NCBI RefSeq assembly: GCF_900604335.1
Contig: NZ_UWOD01000002.1
Coordinates: 186,001-250,000 of the forward strand
Direction: 5' to 3'
DNA from: Intestinibacillus sp. Marseille-P6563
GTDB taxonomy: Bacteria; Bacillota; Clostridia; Oscillospirales; Butyricicoccaceae
Length of the DNA stretch: 64,000 bases
Both the position numbers and the translations under genes were made by a program. Of this stretch, positions 7,944-15,784 are shown piece by piece (the stretch's first letter is position 1; every line of letters starts with the position of its first letter). The notes under the pieces were generated by a model. It saw nothing but the letters and a program-made list of their open reading frames with translations, was not told the DNA's origin and did not search any database.

Positions 7944-8478
7944 GTTGTGCCAGCTGCGCCTTTTCAAACCGCAGCACACCGACTCGCCATGTAATCCACG
8001 TGGTAACCGCAATCTTCACCAAATCCCCCGGCAGGTACGGCAGGACGCACAGCGTCAAAGCCGGAACCAAGGCGGTATGGTTCAAAATCATAAACCACGC
8101 CGTCCCAAAGGCATAACATGCCGCGAGGCCCACTGCCAAAACAATGGCTAAGTTCCAACGGGCATTTACCAAAGGCATCATAAGACCGATCACAGCCGCT
8201 GCCACAACATACCCGACCAAATATCCGCCGGTCGGGCCAGCCAGGACTTGCAGCCCGCCACGCATCCCATTAAACACCGGAGCCCCTACCATGCCAAGCA
8301 GTAAATAGACGATCTGGGCGGCTGTCCCCCATTTGAACCCCAATAGGCTGCCCGATAGGAAAACAGCCAGCATGGACATGGAAATCGGCACTTGCCACGG
8401 GGTGGGAATGGCTAACTGACTGCATATGGCCGTCAAAGCCGCAAACAAAGCGGTATAACAAAGTTGTCTTGTTTTCAT
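7939..8478 (-). CDS. bioY: Biotin transporter S component BioY
   Basis: A 179-residue membrane protein of the BioY family, the biotin-binding S subunit of an ECF-type ABC importer. Six hydrophobic segments and the family motif GPTGGYLVGYVVAA (about residues 79-92) are present, along with an N-terminal RQLCYTALFAALTAICS helix. The ATG at 8478 is preceded by GAGGAG; a longer upstream frame overlaps the promoter and is rejected. No ecfA or ecfT gene is nearby, so it must share an energising module encoded elsewhere. It is controlled by a promoter overlapped by two BirA-like operators. Confidence 0.94.
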   Translation of the reverse strand: MKTRQLCYTALFAALTAICSQLAIPTPWQVPISMSMLAVFLSGSLLGFKWGTAAQIVYLLLGMVGAPVFNGMRGGLQVLAGPTGGYLVGYVVAAAVIGLMMPLVNARWNLAIVLAVGLAACYAFGTAWFMILNHTALVPALTLCVLPYLPGDLVKIAVTTWITWRVGVLRFEKAQLAQQ

Positions 8479-8490
8479 GGTACGCTCCTC

Positions 8491-8522
8491 TTGTAAACTA
8501 TTTTTTATACTTCGGTTTACTT
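8491..8522. promoter_or_regulatory. BirA-type biotin operator, start-site proximal
   Basis: Inverted half sites TTGTAAAC (8491-8498) and GTTTACTT (8515-8522) with a 16-bp spacer, matching the spaced-palindrome architecture of Firmicutes BirA sites, lying at the predicted bioY transcription start. Confidence 0.75.
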
Positions 8523-8526
8523 CTTG

Positions 8527-8555
8527 AGTATAGCATACTTGTAAACAGAAATCAA
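8527..8555 (-). promoter_or_regulatory. Sigma-A promoter of bioY
   Basis: On the minus strand TTGATT (8550-8555), 17 bp, TATACT (8527-8532), preceded by TG. It lies between and within the two BirA-like sites. Confidence 0.75.
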
Positions 8556-8570
8556 TAATGAAGTTTACAT
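8539..8570. promoter_or_regulatory. BirA-type biotin operator covering the bioY -35 box
   Basis: Half sites TTGTAAAC (8539-8546) and GTTTACAT (8563-8570), again exactly 16 bp apart. The site spans the -35 hexamer. Centre-to-centre distance from the other operator is 48 bp. Confidence 0.7.
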
Positions 8571-8584
8571 CTCTCTGTGCCCAC

Positions 8585-8628
8585 AAAAAATCCCTTGCAC
8601 CAACCGAACGTATTTGCTGGTACAAGGG
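8585..8628 (-). terminator. Terminator of galM
   Basis: On the minus strand CCCTTGTACCAGC pairs with GTTGGTGCAAGGG (one imperfect pair) and is followed by ATTTTTTG. Confidence 0.7.
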
Positions 8629-8640
8629 GTTTTCTTCGCT

Positions 8641-9687
8641 TTACTTTTCGATACCAAACTCATACAACGTGGTATGGCGGTATATTTGTCCTGCGCGCAA
8701 GATCGCCTGGGGGTATTCCGGACAATTGATGCTATTCGGAAAAGCCTGCGTCTCCAGGCAGAACCCACTGCGCCGGGGATAACAAGCGCCTTCTTTGCCT
8801 GCACAAGTGCCGTCCAAAGAATTGCCTGCATAAAATTGCACTCCAGGCTGGGTGGTTTCGACCTCCATCACAATGCCGGTTTGCTGACACCGGGCCGATG
8901 CAGCCGGCCGCAGCTTCCCCGGTATGCCGCGCAAAACCCAGTTGTGGTCATATCCGCCCGCGTATTGCAGCTGCTCAAAGGCATCATCAATATGCGCGCC
9001 AATGGGGGTCCAGTCCCGCAAATCCATCGGCGTATCTTCGACTTCCTGATATTCGCCATGTGGGATGGACTCGTCGTCGGCGGGTGTAAAGCGGTCGGCA
9101 TACAGGCAAATCTCCTGCCCGCAGATGTCGCCACTGTTATGGCCTCCCAGATTGAAATACGTATGATTGGTCAGATTGCAGAGCGTATCCTGTTCGGCTT
9201 TTGCCCAATAGGTGATTTTCAGCGCATTCTCGACCAGTGCATAAACCACTTCGATCTTCAAAGTACCCGGATAGCCTTCTTCCCCATCTCGGCTCACCAG
9301 CCGCAAATGCAGGCCATCTGCCTGGATTTCCGGCTCCCACAGCCGCTTATCAAATCCTTTCTTTCCCCCGTGCAGATGATTGCGGCCATCGTTGCAATAT
9401 AAGGTATGTTCCTGTCCGTTGAGGGTGAACCGCCCACGTGCGATGCGATTGGCATACCGTCCAATCAGCGCTCCTAAAAATTTGTCTTGCTTTTCATAGC
9501 CCTCGATGGTATCACATCCCAAAACCACATCGACCAGGCGTCCCTGTCGGTCGGGCACCCATAGGTTCTGGATGGTGCCGCCATACGTAAGCACCGACAT
9601 GCGCAGTCCGCTTCCCTCGAGTATATACCGCTGGACTGGCTTGCCTGCCTGTGTATAGCCAAAGATCCCATCACAATAAATCTTCAT
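8641..9687 (-). CDS. galM: Aldose 1-epimerase (galactose mutarotase)
   Basis: A 348-residue mutarotase that interconverts alpha and beta anomers of hexoses such as galactose. Family signatures are RYANRIARGRF, the NHLHGGKKGFDKRLW motif containing a conserved His, the NLTNHTYFNLGGH motif with the catalytic His, the YDHNW stretch, and CLETQAFPNSIN with the catalytic Glu. Full length. The ATG at 9687 follows GGAGGAA at good spacing; the longer upstream frame has no site. No gal operon genes flank it. A terminator of the upstream PRTase gene lies between them and I see no clear promoter for galM. Confidence 0.95.
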   Translation of the reverse strand: MKIYCDGIFGYTQAGKPVQRYILEGSGLRMSVLTYGGTIQNLWVPDRQGRLVDVVLGCDTIEGYEKQDKFLGALIGRYANRIARGRFTLNGQEHTLYCNDGRNHLHGGKKGFDKRLWEPEIQADGLHLRLVSRDGEEGYPGTLKIEVVYALVENALKITYWAKAEQDTLCNLTNHTYFNLGGHNSGDICGQEICLYADRFTPADDESIPHGEYQEVEDTPMDLRDWTPIGAHIDDAFEQLQYAGGYDHNWVLRGIPGKLRPAASARCQQTGIVMEVETTQPGVQFYAGNSLDGTCAGKEGACYPRRSGFCLETQAFPNSINCPEYPQAILRAGQIYRHTTLYEFGIEK

Positions 9688-9760
9688 CTCAAATTCCTCC
9701 CCCGTTTCCTTCCGACCATCCTTGTGCTTGCAAAGGCGTCGAAAATCCTGCACATTGGGC

Positions 9761-9800
9761 AAAAAGCCCCCTATTCCTGGACTGCGGCCGAAACAGGGGG
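9761..9800 (-). terminator. Terminator after the PRTase gene
   Basis: On the minus strand CCCCCTGT and ATAGGGGG form a stem around a GC-rich 24-nt loop, followed by CTTTTTG. Confidence 0.6.
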
Positions 9801-9810
9801 ACCTTGCTGG

Positions 9811-10449
9811 TTAGATTTTAAAATAACCAAAGCCGTTGATGATGGCTTCGATCCGTTCGCCGCGGCGGCACGCCGGACATTCGGCAGAATTATGGCTTTC
9901 ATAGTCCGGCAAATCGTTGATATGGAACAAAGAATGGATGGTCGTATCATCGACCCGGTCGACAGCGCTGAAAATAGCCGAAACACCACAAAGATGCCCG
10001 CCATAGTATTCGATACATTCGGCGCCTTGTTCGACGGTGAGTCCGGTGGTGACCGAGGACATCAGCAGCATGACACTCTTGCCCCGGATGAGCGGACGAA
10101 TGTTATCCCGGAACATCATCTGCCCGAAGGAATTGAATTCCGGGGTCACAACATGGATCGCTTCCCCGCGGTTTAAACTGCGGAAACCGCTTTGCGACAG
10201 CTGTTGTGCCAAAAAACCACCGATCATCTGGGTGCTGTCCAGACATACGATGGCATTGACCACTGTTGTGGAGGAATATTGACGCGCCAACATCTTTGCA
10301 ATTTCGTCGGCGACGCGCTGGTTGGTTTTGATATCTGTCATGTCGATATAATAGTTGACATGCGAGTGATTGGTCGCAAAATGGCCGCTCACAGCCGTCA
10401 ACGAAATTTGACCCGATGCACTGGGCAGTTTGATGATTTTTCTTTCCAT
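9811..10449 (-). CDS. Orotate phosphoribosyltransferase-like protein
   Basis: A 212-residue protein with the PRTase type I fold. The PRPP loop is recognisable at residues 125-137 (VMLLMSSVTTGLT) after a hydrophobic strand, but the two acidic residues normally found there (DDVxTTG) are replaced by Ser-Ser. A putative pyrophosphate-loop region precedes it. The C terminus has a CPAC pair (191-194). It sits next to pyrBI in divergent orientation, so a link to pyrimidine metabolism, salvage or regulation is plausible. The ATG at 10449 follows AAGGAGG. Whether it is an active enzyme or a sensor is unclear. Confidence 0.7.
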   Translation of the reverse strand: MERKIIKLPSASGQISLTAVSGHFATNHSHVNYYIDMTDIKTNQRVADEIAKMLARQYSSTTVVNAIVCLDSTQMIGGFLAQQLSQSGFRSLNRGEAIHVVTPEFNSFGQMMFRDNIRPLIRGKSVMLLMSSVTTGLTVEQGAECIEYYGGHLCGVSAIFSAVDRVDDTTIHSLFHINDLPDYESHNSAECPACRRGERIEAIINGFGYFKI

Positions 10450-10474
10450 TCCATTCGCCTCCTTGTCTGGTTTT

Positions 10475-10503
10475 ATTATAGCCCAATCCGCTGGTTTTGG
10501 CAA
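10475..10503 (-). promoter_or_regulatory. Sigma-A promoter of the PRTase gene
   Basis: On the minus strand TTGCCA (10498-10503), 17 bp, perfect TATAAT (10475-10480). Confidence 0.75.
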
Positions 10504-10675
10504 TTCTATTCTGTGCAATCTGCTGATTTTTTTGATGGTGTGCGACACTTGTTCATGCAGAAACGCCGGAAACAGATACCTTTCCCATGTGCAAAACCGC
10601 CTTTTGCTCCGCTGCAAAAGCTTTTGCGCATTTTGGCGAAATGTTATTTATACAGCCGATTTGCCAAAAATGGAC
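10504..10675. other. Intergenic stretch between the divergent PRTase and pyrB promoters
   Basis: Part of a 299-bp gap. Apart from a perfect 14-bp palindrome GCAAAAGCTTTTGC (10614-10627) I see no gene, RNA structure or terminator in it. Confidence 0.4.
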
Positions 10676-10704
10676 TGGACAAGCTGCCCCCAGGATACTA
10701 TCAT
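10676..10704 (+). promoter_or_regulatory. Sigma-A promoter of pyrBI
   Basis: TGGACA (10676-10681), 17 bp, TATCAT (10699-10704); each hexamer differs from consensus at one base. The -10 box lies inside the palindrome at 10696-10717. Confidence 0.6.
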
Positions 10705-10717
10705 AGATATGATAGTA
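10696..10717. promoter_or_regulatory. Perfect palindromic operator over the pyrB -10 box
   Basis: TACTATCATA (10696-10705), GA, TATGATAGTA (10708-10717): a 22-bp inverted repeat with 10-bp perfect arms overlapping the predicted -10 hexamer and start site. It does not match the ArgR, CodY, PurR or Fur sites I know, so the regulator is unidentified. Confidence 0.65.
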
Positions 10718-10748
10718 GCATGAAGAATATATTTGAACGGAGGAAACT

Positions 10749-11684
10749 ATGCGTCATTTGATTGACCCGCTCGACTTTTCCGTCGAGGAAATCGATTCCC
10801 TTCTCCATTTGGCCGACCGTATCGTGGCCAACCCCACGGCATTCCAAAACGTGTGTGCTCACAAAAAACTGGCCACCCTGTTCTATGAGCCTTCCACCCG
10901 CACCCGCCTGTCGTTTGAAGCGGCGATGCTCAATCTGGGCGGCTCGGTGCTCGGCTTTGCCAGCGCGGATTCTTCCTCGGCTTCCAAGGGAGAAAGCGTG
11001 GCCGATACCATCCGTGTCATCTCGGGGTATGCCGATATTGCGGCCATGCGTCATCCCAAAGAAGGCGCTCCGCTGCGGGCTGCCCGGTATTCCCGCATCC
11101 CGGTCATCAATGCCGGCGATGGCGGCCACCAGCACCCCACCCAGACCCTGACCGACCTGATGACCATTCGCCGTCGCAAAGGCCGTCTGTCCGGCCTGAC
11201 CATCGGTCTGTGCGGTGACCTGAAATTCGGCCGCACGGTGCACTCGCTCATCAAATCGCTTTCCCGTTATGAAGGGATGCGTTTTATACTGATTTCACCC
11301 GAAGAACTGCGGGTTCCCGATTATGTCATCACCGAGGTGCTCGAACCCCGCGGCATCCCTTACGAACAAGTCAGCAGTCTGGAAGATGCGATGCCCCATC
11401 TGGACATCCTCTATATGACCCGCGTACAGCGCGAACGCTTCTTCAACGAAGAAGATTATATCCGCTTAAAGGACACGTACATCCTCACCACCGATAAGAT
11501 GGCACTGGCCAAGCCGGATATGGCGGTACTGCATCCGCTACCCCGCGTCAATGAGATCGCGCTGGATGTGGATGACGACCCGCGTGCCGCTTACTTTGAG
11601 CAGGCACAGAACGGCGTCTATGTCCGTATGGCACTGATTATGACCCTGCTCGGCCTGGCCGGAAAGGAGGACGAACATGCTTAA
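10749..11684 (+). CDS. pyrB: Aspartate carbamoyltransferase catalytic chain
   Basis: The 311-residue catalytic subunit of ATCase, condensing carbamoyl phosphate with aspartate in pyrimidine synthesis. The carbamoyl-phosphate motif [13 protein letters not shown] is at residues 45-57, the 80s-loop region [10 protein letters not shown] at about 75-84, HPTQTLTDL at about 130, and the Leu/Pro loop [13 protein letters not shown] near 258. Length is normal. GGAGG precedes the ATG at 10749. The gene overlaps pyrI by 8 bp (ATGCTTAA), implying translational coupling and 1:1 synthesis of the holoenzyme. A palindrome over the promoter suggests repressor control. Confidence 0.97.
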   Translation: MRHLIDPLDFSVEEIDSLLHLADRIVANPTAFQNVCAHKKLATLFYEPSTRTRLSFEAAMLNLGGSVLGFASADSSSASKGESVADTIRVISGYADIAAMRHPKEGAPLRAARYSRIPVINAGDGGHQHPTQTLTDLMTIRRRKGRLSGLTIGLCGDLKFGRTVHSLIKSLSRYEGMRFILISPEELRVPDYVITEVLEPRGIPYEQVSSLEDAMPHLDILYMTRVQRERFFNEEDYIRLKDTYILTTDKMALAKPDMAVLHPLPRVNEIALDVDDDPRAAYFEQAQNGVYVRMALIMTLLGLAGKEDEHA

Positions 11685-12102
11685 TATTGATTCCATTCAA
11701 AACGGCTTGGTCATCGACCATATCAAAGCCGGCACCGGCATGCAGATCTATCATCTGGCTGGCCTGGACAAGCTGGATTGCTGTGTCGCCCTGATTCGCA
11801 ACGCCCGCTCGAACAAGCATGGCCACAAAGACATCATCAAGATCGAAAGCATGATCGATCTGGATCTGGATGTTCTGGGCTATGTGGACCCGGACATCAC
11901 CATCGATGTCATCCGGGACGGTGTGATCGTAGAAAAGAAAAAGCTGGAGAAGCCCCCCAAGCTGGTCAATGTGATCCGCTGCAAAAACCCGCGCTGCATC
12001 ACTTCTATTGAGGAAGAAATCGACCATATTTTCTATCTGAGCGAAAATGGCCGGTACCGCTGCGCGTATTGTGAGCAGGAGCCCAGTAAAAATAATTCGT
12101 AA
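11677..12102 (+). CDS. pyrI: Aspartate carbamoyltransferase regulatory chain
   Basis: The 141-residue allosteric subunit of ATCase that binds CTP/ATP and makes the enzyme feedback-regulated. The N-terminal effector domain begins [15 protein letters not shown]; the C-terminal zinc domain has the expected CX4C (C102, C107) and CX2C (C129, C132) pairs. It overlaps the pyrB end by 8 bp and is closed by a terminator, so pyrBI is a two-gene operon. The ATG at 11677 is preceded by GGAGG within pyrB. Confidence 0.96.
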   Translation: MLNIDSIQNGLVIDHIKAGTGMQIYHLAGLDKLDCCVALIRNARSNKHGHKDIIKIESMIDLDLDVLGYVDPDITIDVIRDGVIVEKKKLEKPPKLVNVIRCKNPRCITSIEEEIDHIFYLSENGRYRCAYCEQEPSKNNS

Positions 12103-12120
12103 GCATGCTTTGCATGTCCA

Positions 12121-12150
12121 AAGCAGCCGCCTTGGGGCGGCTGCTTTTTC
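12121..12150 (+). terminator. Terminator of pyrBI
   Basis: AAGCAGCCGCC and GGGCGGCTGCTT form an 11-bp stem with a TTG loop, followed by TTTTTC. Confidence 0.85.
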
Positions 12151-12205
12151 ACCAGCGGCCCTGCCCGCACAGGGCTGCTCGCATTTGAATGAGGAGGTAT
12201 GAAAC

Positions 12206-12979
12206 TTGAAACTCAATCGTGTAACAGCCGTCTACTTCTCCCCCACCCAGACATCCAAGACGGGCGCGGAAACCATTGCACAAGCCATTTTGCCGCAGGC
12301 AGAACATGTCGATCTGACCCGCTTTGACGCCCCGCTGCCGGATGCCTTTGGCCCGGATGAACTGGTGGTGTTTGGCGCCCCGGTCTATGCCGGCCGTCTG
12401 TATGAAGGCTGTGCCGAACGGTTTGCCAAGCTGCGGGGGCACAATACGCCCTGCATCATTACGGTGACGTATGGCAACCGCAATTATGACGACGCCCTTT
12501 TGGAGCTGTCCGACATCGTGCAGGCCGGCGGGTTTGTCCCGTTTGCAGCCGCTGCGCTGGTGGCTCAGCATACATATGGCCAGATTCAGGTCGGACGGCC
12601 CAATGAAGCGGACTTGGCAGAAGACCGTGCCTTTGCAGAAAAAGCCGCGGCACGGCTGTCGCAAGATGCCCCGCTGGTTCCTGTTGCTGTGCCGGGCGAC
12701 CGTCCGTATCGGGACGGTGGACATCGCGGCTCCTTCCGCCCGCTCACCGACCCGGAAAAATGTGTGAACTGCGGCCTGTGCGCCCGGGAATGCCCGCAGG
12801 GTGCGATCGATCCGCAAAATGTCAGCTTGATCGACGACAGCACCTGTTTGGCGTGCTTCCGCTGCATCCGCCGCTGTCCCACGGGCGCAAAAAATATGAA
12901 CGTGCCACAATATCAGGCATTTGCTCAGGATTTTTCCCAGAAACTTGCCAAGCGCCGGGAAAACGAATATTTCCTGTAA
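12206..12979 (+). CDS. EFR1 family ferrodoxin (flavodoxin-like plus two [4Fe-4S] clusters)
   Basis: A 257-residue redox protein: an N-terminal flavodoxin-like domain (AVYFSPTQTSKTGAE, an FMN phosphate-binding loop; PVYAGRLYE near 59-67) and a C-terminal pair of bacterial ferredoxin motifs, CVNCGLCARECP (186-197) and CLACFRCIRRCP (214-225). EFR1 proteins are electron carriers common in anaerobic Clostridia; the partner is unknown. Start is TTG 12206, 8 bp after GAGGAGG. The nearby ATG at 12199 is out of frame and only 1 nt from the site. Confidence 0.88.
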   Translation: MKLNRVTAVYFSPTQTSKTGAETIAQAILPQAEHVDLTRFDAPLPDAFGPDELVVFGAPVYAGRLYEGCAERFAKLRGHNTPCIITVTYGNRNYDDALLELSDIVQAGGFVPFAAAALVAQHTYGQIQVGRPNEADLAEDRAFAEKAAARLSQDAPLVPVAVPGDRPYRDGGHRGSFRPLTDPEKCVNCGLCARECPQGAIDPQNVSLIDDSTCLACFRCIRRCPTGAKNMNVPQYQAFAQDFSQKLAKRRENEYFL

Positions 12980-13023
12980 CTGCAAAAATCCTATGTCTTC
13001 GCCTTAATTTCCAGCTATCGCTA

Positions 13024-13032
13024 TGGTATAAT
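13024..13032 (+). promoter_or_regulatory. Extended -10 promoter of the Hsp70 gene
   Basis: TGGTATAAT (TGnTATAAT) at 13024-13032, 38 bp before the ATG. The -35 region (TTAATT about 17 bp upstream) is weak. Confidence 0.6.
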
Positions 13033-13069
13033 GGAAGCATAGGAATCCCCCGCAAGGGAGGCATGTTCT

Positions 13070-14818
13070 ATGCCAATTATCGGAATTGATTTAGGAACCA
13101 CCAACAGCTTAGCGGCAGTCTGGAAGGATGGACAATGTCAGCTCATCCCCAATGCACTGGGCGAAGTCCTGACGCCTTCGGCGGTCAGCATCGATGAGGA
13201 GGGCAACGTCCTGGTCGGTCGGACCGCCAAAGACCGTCTGGTCTCCCATCCCGAACGCACGGCTGCCAGCTTCAAGCGGTTTATGGGTACCGATACAAAA
13301 TTAGCGCTTGCCGGGCAGGTCTTTTCCCCGATTGAACTGTCCTCGCTCATCTTGCGCCGTTTGAAAGAAGATGCCGAGGCCTTTCTTGGCCAGCCGGTCG
13401 AAGAAGCGGTCATCAGCGTACCGGCCTATTTTGATGACAATGGCCGCAGCGCGACCAAGGCCGCTGGGGAACTGGCCGGTTTCCGGGTCGAACGGATCAT
13501 CAATGAGCCCAGCGCCGCAGCCCTCGCCTACCACAAGGGCAAGGACGAGGACATGAGTTTCCTGGTTTTTGACTTTGGCGGCGGCACGCTGGATGTATCG
13601 GTCGTGGATGCGTTCTCCAATGTCATTGAAATCGTGGCCGTCGCTGGGGATAACCAGCTTGGCGGCGATGATTTTAACCAGGCGATCGCTGCATATTTCT
13701 GCAAGCAAAATGGTTTGACCCTGTCCAAATTGCCGCGCGAAACCCAGGCCAGTTTGATTCGGCAGGCCGAGCATTGTAAAATCGCGCTTTCTTCGACCGA
13801 TCCGGTCATGATGGTCTCGGACATCGACGGACAGGAACGTTCGATCATGCTCACCAATCAGAAATTGGTGGAAATCAGCGCGCCCCTGCTGCGGCGGTTG
13901 GAAAAGCCGGTCGCCCGAGCGCTGCGGGACTGTCAAAACACGGTCGGTGAAATCGACGAAGTGGTTTTGGTTGGCGGCTCCTGCCATATGCCGCTCATCC
14001 GGCAATATTTGCATCATATTCTGGGCAAGCAGCCCCTGTGTGATTTTGATGCCGATACCACGGTCGCCATTGGCGCCGGGATTGCCGCGGGCATCAAGGA
14101 GCGCAGTCAAGATCTGCGCGATACCCTGCTGACCGACATTTGCCCCTTTACCCTGGGCGTCAATGTCATCAACCACGAGGATCCCTCGAATGACCTGTTC
14201 TCGCCTATTATCGAGCGCAATACCACGCTGCCGGCCAGCCGCATGCGCAGCTACTATACCGCGCGTGAAGGCCAGACCAGAATGTCCATTGAAGTCTATC
14301 AAGGCGAATCGATCTATTGCCGGGAGAACTTAAAACTCGGCGAATTGGAGATCGAAGTCCCCCGCGGTGCCCGCGGAAAGGAAGGGGCCGATGTCCGCTT
14401 CACCTATGACATCAATGGAATCTTGCAGGTGGAAGTCACCTGCCAATCGACCGGGCAAAAAAATCAGGCTTTGATTTTAAATCCCAACTTAAAGCTGAGT
14501 GACGCCGAACTTAAGCAGCGGCTGGCAGAACTCGAGCAATTCAAGCTGTTGCCCCGGGAAGAGGAAGAAAACAAGGTACTCCTGGCCCGTGCGTCCCGGC
14601 TGTATGAGGAATCCACCGGTTTGCTGCGCGAGCAGATCCATCAGCAAATCGATTATTTTAATCTCCTGCTGCACGAAGGCAGCGAAGCCAAGCTGCGCCG
14701 TTATCGCAAAGATCTCCATCATTTTTTCGATCAACTGGACAATGACCTGCACACGGATGAAGATATTCTGCGTGCCTTCCGGGAAGATTGGAGCGACGAG
14801 GAGGACGATGAGGTATGA
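13070..14818 (+). CDS. hscC: HscC-type Hsp70 chaperone
   Basis: A 582-residue Hsp70. The actin-like ATPase domain shows phosphate 1 (GIDLGTTNS, residues 5-13), INEPSAAALAY, phosphate 2 (FDFGGGTLDVSV) and the adenosine motif VVLVGGSCHMP. The shorter C terminus, with a substrate domain followed by a helical ELKQRLAELEQFKLLPREEEEN region, fits the HscC class rather than housekeeping DnaK (about 610-640 residues with a longer lid). AAGGGAGG precedes the ATG at 13070. Its stop overlaps the start of a membrane J-domain gene (ATGA), a pairing resembling hscC with djlB/djlC in Escherichia coli. Clients unknown. Confidence 0.85.
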   Translation: MPIIGIDLGTTNSLAAVWKDGQCQLIPNALGEVLTPSAVSIDEEGNVLVGRTAKDRLVSHPERTAASFKRFMGTDTKLALAGQVFSPIELSSLILRRLKEDAEAFLGQPVEEAVISVPAYFDDNGRSATKAAGELAGFRVERIINEPSAAALAYHKGKDEDMSFLVFDFGGGTLDVSVVDAFSNVIEIVAVAGDNQLGGDDFNQAIAAYFCKQNGLTLSKLPRETQASLIRQAEHCKIALSSTDPVMMVSDIDGQERSIMLTNQKLVEISAPLLRRLEKPVARALRDCQNTVGEIDEVVLVGGSCHMPLIRQYLHHILGKQPLCDFDADTTVAIGAGIAAGIKERSQDLRDTLLTDICPFTLGVNVINHEDPSNDLFSPIIERNTTLPASRMRSYYTAREGQTRMSIEVYQGESIYCRENLKLGELEIEVPRGARGKEGADVRFTYDINGILQVEVTCQSTGQKNQALILNPNLKLSDAELKQRLAELEQFKLLPREEEENKVLLARASRLYEESTGLLREQIHQQIDYFNLLLHEGSEAKLRRYRKDLHHFFDQLDNDLHTDEDILRAFREDWSDEEDDEV

Positions 14819-15732
14819 ATCCGTGGCAAGTGCTTGGCCTTTCCCCGACCGGTGATTTGGATGCTGTCAAGCAGGCGTATGCGGAAAAGGTGAAGCTCTT
14901 CCATCCGGAAGAACACCCGGAGGAGTTCCAAACCTTACACGAAGCCTACCGGAAGGCCTCTCGCTATGCCAGACAGCATGCAGCGGCGCCCTCTGCGCCC
15001 AACAAAGAACCCGCTCCTGCCCGTCCAGCCGTACAGACCCTCAAAAAGCCGGCTATCTATACGCCGGCATCGGATGACAATGCCCATCGGCAAAATCGTT
15101 ACCGCTCTTCGGACGATGAATTTTCCCGGGCACAATTTGAGGACTTCTGTACCGAAAACAAACGGGTGGGACGTCCGCTGCCCCGGACAGCCAGTTCGGT
15201 TTCCCTGCCGGCGGGAAAAATCCCGATTCGTGGCGCCAAACGGCAAGCCGAGCCGGTCGGCGGGCTCAATTTTTCCGCGCTGCATCAGGAAGATTCGCCG
15301 CAAGACACGGAAGATGATACTCCCCCGGCTTCCCAAGAAACAGATACTCCCTCCCCTGCGGCGCAGCCGGAGGAGCCGTCTGCGGAACCCGAGCGGCGTT
15401 TTCCTGTGAATCTGCTGCTTTTGCCCTTCTTTCTGGTACCCCTGATTCAATTACTGCCTTTGCCGGTCTCGGTCGGTCTGTTCATCGTATATTTGGCATA
15501 TCAGGCATACCGGGATGAAATCCGCCGGTCTTGGGTGTTGACGATCGAAGAAATCGTGACCGAATGTACGGTTCTGGCCTTTTTCAACGAGTCGCTGCAA
15601 CAGGCAGATTTTTATGACACCGCACATCTGGTGCTAAAAATCCTTGCCGGATGCCTGTTCTTATACCGCGTGATTCGTCGCCGCATGGACTTTGTACATA
15701 CGTTTTATCCCGACTCTTCGCGCAAAAAGTAA
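14815..15732 (+). CDS. Membrane-anchored J-domain co-chaperone (DjlB/DjlC-like)
   Basis: A 305-residue protein with an N-terminal J-domain-like module (residues 1-50, PWQVLGLSPTGDLDAVKQAYAEKVKLFHPEE), in which the HPD motif reads HPE, then a long Pro/Ala/Ser-rich linker (about 55-195), and two or three hydrophobic segments near 198-235 and 275-290. By layout it would anchor the HscC-type Hsp70 at the membrane. The ATGA overlap with the chaperone gene shows translational coupling. HPD to HPE is unusual because Asp normally triggers Hsp70 ATPase activity. Confidence 0.75.
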   Translation: MNPWQVLGLSPTGDLDAVKQAYAEKVKLFHPEEHPEEFQTLHEAYRKASRYARQHAAAPSAPNKEPAPARPAVQTLKKPAIYTPASDDNAHRQNRYRSSDDEFSRAQFEDFCTENKRVGRPLPRTASSVSLPAGKIPIRGAKRQAEPVGGLNFSALHQEDSPQDTEDDTPPASQETDTPSPAAQPEEPSAEPERRFPVNLLLLPFFLVPLIQLLPLPVSVGLFIVYLAYQAYRDEIRRSWVLTIEEIVTECTVLAFFNESLQQADFYDTAHLVLKILAGCLFLYRVIRRRMDFVHTFYPDSSRKK

Positions 15733-15744
15733 AGATTCTAAAAC

Positions 15745-15779
15745 AACCCCCGACGTTCTACAACGTCGGGGGTTTTTCA
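15745..15779. terminator. Bidirectional terminator between the J-protein and hemerythrin genes
   Basis: AACCCCCGACGTT (15745-15757) and AACGTCGGGGGTT (15762-15774) form a perfect 13-bp stem followed by TTTTTC on the plus strand; the minus exit reads TTGTTTTAG. Confidence 0.85.
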
Positions 15780-15784
15780 TGCTT

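Noticed and set aside
12199-12201. ATG directly after GAGGAGG as start of the EFR1 gene
   Set aside because: It is out of frame with the ferredoxin domain and only 1 nt from the ribosome-binding site; TTG 12206 fits.
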